From NCBI GenBank assembly GCA_014762485.1, contig JABURU010000252.1:1-8959 (forward strand): DNA of 8,959 bases, given 5' to 3'. The position numbers were made by a program, and so were the translations under genes. Shown here piece after piece: positions 5,905 through 8,959 of the stretch. The stretch is from Gammaproteobacteria bacterium. Lineage in GTDB: Bacteria > Pseudomonadota > Gammaproteobacteria > Thiohalospirales > Thiohalospiraceae. Within the stretch, counting starts at the first letter, position 1. Each line of letters opens with the position of its first letter. The notes under the pieces were generated by a model. The model had not been told where the DNA came from. It saw only the letters and a list, made by a program, of their open reading frames with translations, and did no database searches.

Positions 5905-6828
5905 TCAGGCGGTATTAAACAACCTTTTGGGTGCCACCTTGCCATCATCTGAAATGATGCCGACTCCCAGAAACCTTTCCGATTTATCGAATAACCTCAC
6001 CATGCCTTCTGTCGGGGCATTGGGCACCACTACCGGTTGACCCTGTCCCAGAAAAAAGGCGGCATTTTCCGACAACACCACATCTGGCCAGTCTTCCAGC
6101 GCAGATTCCATCGGCGCTAGAAATTCATCCAGTTGCTCCGGACCTTTGTCCTCTGCAACATGTTCCAGTGTGGCCATATCAACACACTCTTCCAGCCTGA
6201 AGGGGCCAGCAACAGTGCGTCGCAAGGCACTTAGGTACGCGACGGTGCCCAGGGCCTTGCCAATATCTTCTGCCAGGGTACGTATATAAGTTCCCTTGGA
6301 GCAGTGAACGTCGATCTCCAGGCTATCCCCTTCGAACGACAGCAAATTCAATTCATAGATCTGGATACGTCGAGCCTTACGCTCTATCTCCACACCTTTA
6401 TGTGCCAGCTTATAAAGTGGCTGACCGTCTACCTTAAGCGCGGAGTACATTGGCGGGATCTGCTCAATCTCGCCAAGGAACTGTTGTAGTACCGACTCAA
6501 GTTGAAGCTTATTCAACTCCGGTATTGGCGCGGTGTCGATCACCTCACCCTCAGAGTCCGCGGTGCTGGTTCGCTGGCCCAGTGTAATCTTACCGGTATA
6601 ACGCTTGTCTGCATCCAGTAAAAAGGCCGACACCTTGGTGCCCTCACCCAAGCAGATCGGTAACACCCCCGTCGCCAGGGGGTCCAGATTTCCAGTGTGC
6701 CCGGCTTTTTGGGCATTAAACAGGCGTTTAACTTTCTGCAAGGCCTGGTTGGAGCTCATACCGATAGGCTTATCCAACAACAGAATGCCATTAACCGGGC
6801 GGCCTTTACGGACTCGACGTCGACCCAC
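5905..6828 (-). CDS. truB: tRNA pseudouridine(55) synthase
   Basis: TruB isomerises U55 to pseudouridine in the T-arm of nearly all tRNAs and also acts as a tRNA folding chaperone. The 307 residues (314 in E. coli) start with the family's basic leader and NGILLLDKPIGMSSN (13-27). The catalytic aspartate is D49 in GHTGNLDPLATGVLP. Further blocks are DKRYTGKITLGQRT (about 74-87), PPMYSALKVDGQPLY (about 124-138), HCSKGTYIRTL.EDIG (about 174-189) and a C-terminal PUA-like region ending VAPKRL. The start codon is GTG at 6828, backed by GAGGT at plus 6837-6841 (8 nt spacing) and by homology beginning right at the start. It begins 17 nt after the rbfA stop and is cotranscribed with rbfA and infB. 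Confidence 0.97.
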   Translation of the reverse strand: MGRRRVRKGRPVNGILLLDKPIGMSSNQALQKVKRLFNAQKAGHTGNLDPLATGVLPICLGEGTKVSAFLLDADKRYTGKITLGQRTSTADSEGEVIDTAPIPELNKLQLESVLQQFLGEIEQIPPMYSALKVDGQPLYKLAHKGVEIERKARRIQIYELNLLSFEGDSLEIDVHCSKGTYIRTLAEDIGKALGTVAYLSALRRTVAGPFRLEECVDMATLEHVAEDKGPEQLDEFLAPMESALEDWPDVVLSENAAFFLGQGQPVVVPNAPTEGMVRLFDKSERFLGVGIISDDGKVAPKRLFNTA

Positions 6829-6845
6829 AAAAATCTACCTCGGTA

Positions 6846-7217
6846 TTACTCGTCAGATGATTTATCTGTTGTAGATACAGATTCAATTAATGAAGCCAGG
6901 TGTGCACCGGACTCTATAGACTCATCGTATAGAAACTGTAGTTTGGGCGTAAACCGAAGACGTATATGCTTACCCAGCTCTCGGCGTAAGAAACCCGCCG
7001 CCTGGTTTAACACCTCTACATCTGCATTTGCCGCCTCGCGCTCTTTGCCCAAAACAGTGAGATAAACTCGAGCAATTGCAAAATCCTTACTAACATCTAC
7101 GGCAGTGATGGTCACCATACCCAGGCGTGGGTCTTTGACCTCACGCCGGATCAGTTCGGATAACTCGCGCTGGATTTGCTCTCCGACGCGTCGGGTACGT
7201 TCGAAATCTCGTGCCAT
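6846..7217 (-). CDS. rbfA: Ribosome-binding factor A
   Basis: RbfA is a single KH-type-domain protein that binds the 30S subunit and helps mature the 5' end of 16S rRNA; it is needed for growth in the cold in E. coli. The 123 residues (133 in E. coli) include the conserved RTRRV..QIQRELSELI start, REVKDPRLGMVTI (about 25-37), VYLTVLG (about 51-57), AAGFLRRELGK.IRLRF.P.L.F.YD (about 73-98), and the short acidic, Ser-rich tail that usually follows this domain. The ATG is 21 nt after the infB stop. AGG at plus 7231-7233 is 13 nt away, rather far, so translation may partly depend on ribosomes coming off infB. Its order between infB and truB is the conserved one. Confidence 0.97.
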   Translation of the reverse strand: MARDFERTRRVGEQIQRELSELIRREVKDPRLGMVTITAVDVSKDFAIARVYLTVLGKEREAANADVEVLNQAAGFLRRELGKHIRLRFTPKLQFLYDESIESGAHLASLIESVSTTDKSSDE

Positions 7218-7238
7218 AAATATTTAGCTACCTGGCGA

Positions 7239-8959
7239 TTACAGGGTACGCGCCACTTCAACGCGCTCGTAGACCTCGATTTGGTCACCCACCTTCACGT
7301 CATTGTAGTTCTTCACGCCGATACCGCACTCAGTGCCCTGCTTCACTTCATTGACATCATCTTTATAACGACGCAATGACTCCAGCTCACCTTCATAGAT
7401 AACCACGTTCTCACGCAGTACACGGATGGGGTTGCTACGCTTGACCGTACCATCAACCACCATACAACCAGCAACGGCCCCAATCTTGGGAGCTTTAAAG
7501 ACATCGCGAACTTCCGCCAGACCAATGATCTCTTCCCTAAACTCGGGAGAGAGCATACCGCCCATCGCCGACTTCACCTCATCGATAAGGTGATAGATAA
7601 CACTGTAGTAGTGCAGATCCAGCTCTTCTTCATCGATAATGCGCTTAGCACCGGCATCGGCACGAACGTTAAAACCGACAACGATCGCCTCGGAGGCCAC
7701 CGCCAGGTTCGCATCCGATTCGGTAATACCACCCACACCACTGGCAACGATATTAACGCGAATCTCATCGGTAGAGAGTTTCACCAGGGCATCGGTAATC
7801 GCTTCTACCGAACCCTGTACATCGGCCTTCAGCACCACGTTCAAGGACTGAACCTCGCCCGCTTCCATGTTGCTGAACATATTTTCCAGCTTGGCCTTTT
7901 GCTGACGTGCCAGCTTCACTTCGCGGAACTTACCCTGACGGAAATTGGCGACTTCACGAGCCTTACGCTCATCGGCCACGGTCAGGGCTTCATCACCGGC
8001 ATTAGGGGCACCGGAAAGGCCTAAAATTTCGACCGGAATCGCCGGGCCTGCCGCGTCGATCGGCTTACCGTTTTCATCCAGCATGGCTCGAATACGGCCA
8101 TATTCGCGCCCAGCCAGCAGGACATCACCTTTGTTCAAGGTACCGTTTTGCACCAGCACCGAGGCAACAATTCCGCGCACTTTATCCAGACGAGACTCAA
8201 TAATAATACCGCGAGCAGGGCCCTCAGGGATGGCCTTCAGTTCCAGAACCTCTGAAGTCAGCAGGATCGACTCCAGCAGCTCATCAATCCCTTCACCGGA
8301 CTTGGCCGATACGTGTACAAACATGGTATCGCCGCCCCAGTCCTCAGGTATAACCTCTTCGGCTGAGAGCTCATTCTTCACGCGATCCGGATCAGCCTCG
8401 GGCTTATCGATCTTGTTAACTGCGACAATCAGAGGGACATTAGCTGCACGTGCATGCTGTATCGCTTCGCGGGTTTGAGGCATCACACCATCGTCCGCAG
8501 CGACCACCAGTACAACGATATCGGTCACCTTGGCACCACGAGCACGCATGGCGGTAAACGCGGCGTGTCCAGGTGTATCGAGGAAGGTGATCATGCCGCC
8601 TTCGGTCTCTACATGATAGGCACCAATGTGCTGGGTAATGCCCCCAGCCTCACCAGACGCCACCTTGGCGCGGCGGATATGATCCAGCAAAGACGTTTTA
8701 CCATGGTCAACGTGACCCATAATGGTCACCACAGGTGCGCGAGTGATCGCTTCACCTTCCATGTCAGAGACCTGCGTCAGTTCCTCTTCCATGGCATTTT
8801 CTTTCATCAGGACGGGCTTGTGGCCCATCTCTTCAACCACGATAGCAGCGGTCTCCTGATCCAGAACCTGGTTGATGGTAACCATCGAGCCCATCTTCAT
8901 CATCACCTTGATGACTTCCGCTGCTTTAATAGACATCTTTTGTGCCAGCTCGGCCACGG
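7239..8959 (-). CDS. infB: Translation initiation factor IF-2, C-terminal part
   Basis: IF2 is the GTPase that places fMet-tRNA on the 30S subunit and drives subunit joining. About 573 residues are visible; the frame is still open at the window edge, so the N-terminal region is missing. The GTG at 8957 encodes an internal valine (VAELA.KM, as in E. coli), not a start. Counting from that codon: IF2 N-terminal-like segment 1-65, G1 GHVDHGKT 81-88, GGITQHIGA switch region, G3 DTPGH 127-131, G4 NKID 181-184, G5 SAK 217-219, then domain II, the REVKLARQQKAKLENMF linker and the C-terminal domains with VLKADVQGSVEA, GFNVRADA and the fMet-tRNA-binding C2 end (GTECGIGVKNYND). It is nearly identical in pattern to E. 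coli IF2 throughout. It probably follows nusA upstream, out of view, and rbfA comes 21 nt later. Confidence 0.98.
   Translation of the reverse strand, partial: VAELAQKMSIKAAEVIKVMMKMGSMVTINQVLDQETAAIVVEEMGHKPVLMKENAMEEELTQVSDMEGEAITRAPVVTIMGHVDHGKTSLLDHIRRAKVASGEAGGITQHIGAYHVETEGGMITFLDTPGHAAFTAMRARGAKVTDIVVLVVAADDGVMPQTREAIQHARAANVPLIVAVNKIDKPEADPDRVKNELSAEEVIPEDWGGDTMFVHVSAKSGEGIDELLESILLTSEVLELKAIPEGPARGIIIESRLDKVRGIVASVLVQNGTLNKGDVLLAGREYGRIRAMLDENGKPIDAAGPAIPVEILGLSGAPNAGDEALTVADERKAREVANFRQGKFREVKLARQQKAKLENMFSNMEAGEVQSLNVVLKADVQGSVEAITDALVKLSTDEIRVNIVASGVGGITESDANLAVASEAIVVGFNVRADAGAKRIIDEEELDLHYYSVIYHLIDEVKSAMGGMLSPEFREEIIGLAEVRDVFKAPKIGAVAGCMVVDGTVKRSNPIRVLRENVVIYEGELESLRRYKDDVNEVKQGTECGIGVKNYNDVKVGDQIEVYERVEVARTL

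Noticed and set aside
7590..8478. Long plus-strand open frames (144 and 177 codons) opposite infB
   Set aside because: Both are antisense to the conserved IF2 GTPase and downstream domains; their low-complexity, Ser/Arg/Thr-rich composition is typical of antisense shadows.
8955..8957. GTG at 8957 as the infB start
   Set aside because: The frame remains open to the window edge and this valine matches an internal IF2 position, so the gene continues beyond the window.
1..8959. Mobile element, CRISPR array, defence island or other novel system
   Set aside because: I saw no transposase, integrase, tRNA, terminal repeats, regularly spaced repeats or unknown gene. Every sizeable open region is accounted for by a conserved gene.

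Overview
This window looks like the core chromosome of a gammaproteobacterium. All ten genes are conserved housekeeping or metabolic genes. The order infB-rbfA-truB-rpsO-pnp on the minus strand matches the classical nusA/infB operon of Gammaproteobacteria, and a dacA / ybeD / lipB series on the plus strand is also typical of that class. Protein segments can be lined up residue by residue with E. coli PBP5, YbeD, LipB, PNPase, S15, TruB, RbfA and IF2. I cannot assign genus or order from the sequence alone. I see no mobile element, tRNA, rRNA or CRISPR array, and no sign of recent transfer.

Layout. (1) 1-2337, plus strand: the 3' end of a PBP5-type D-Ala-D-Ala carboxypeptidase gene (dacA), a D-amino acid aminotransferase (dat), a YbeD/DUF493 protein and the octanoyltransferase lipB. 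They are tightly packed (8 nt, 14 nt and a 1-nt overlap) and are probably one operon. (2) 2393-3250, minus strand: a pirin-family protein converging on lipB, with its own likely promoter region. (3) 3364-3389: a strong intrinsic terminator ending the pnp operon. (4) 3411-8959, minus strand: pnp, rpsO, truB, rbfA and the 3' part of infB. A likely internal promoter and a small leader hairpin lie just upstream of rpsO.

How the genes work together. The minus-strand cluster is translation and RNA machinery: IF2, 30S maturation factor RbfA, tRNA pseudouridine-55 synthase TruB, ribosomal protein S15 and the exoribonuclease PNPase. The plus-strand cluster pairs cell-wall D-alanine chemistry (DacA releases D-Ala; Dat can convert it to pyruvate while making D-Glu) with lipoate attachment (LipB, with YbeD of unclear role). 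lipA, the usual next gene in the E. coli-type layout, is absent; convergent pirin lies there instead.

Start corrections. pnp most likely starts at a GTG at 5498, not at an upstream ATG overlapping rpsO. truB starts at a GTG (6828). dat starts at 528. infB is open at the window edge. I found no convincing novel system. The points worth a second look are the dacA-dat linkage, the missing lipA, the very short rpsO-pnp spacer and a possible leader structure at rpsO.
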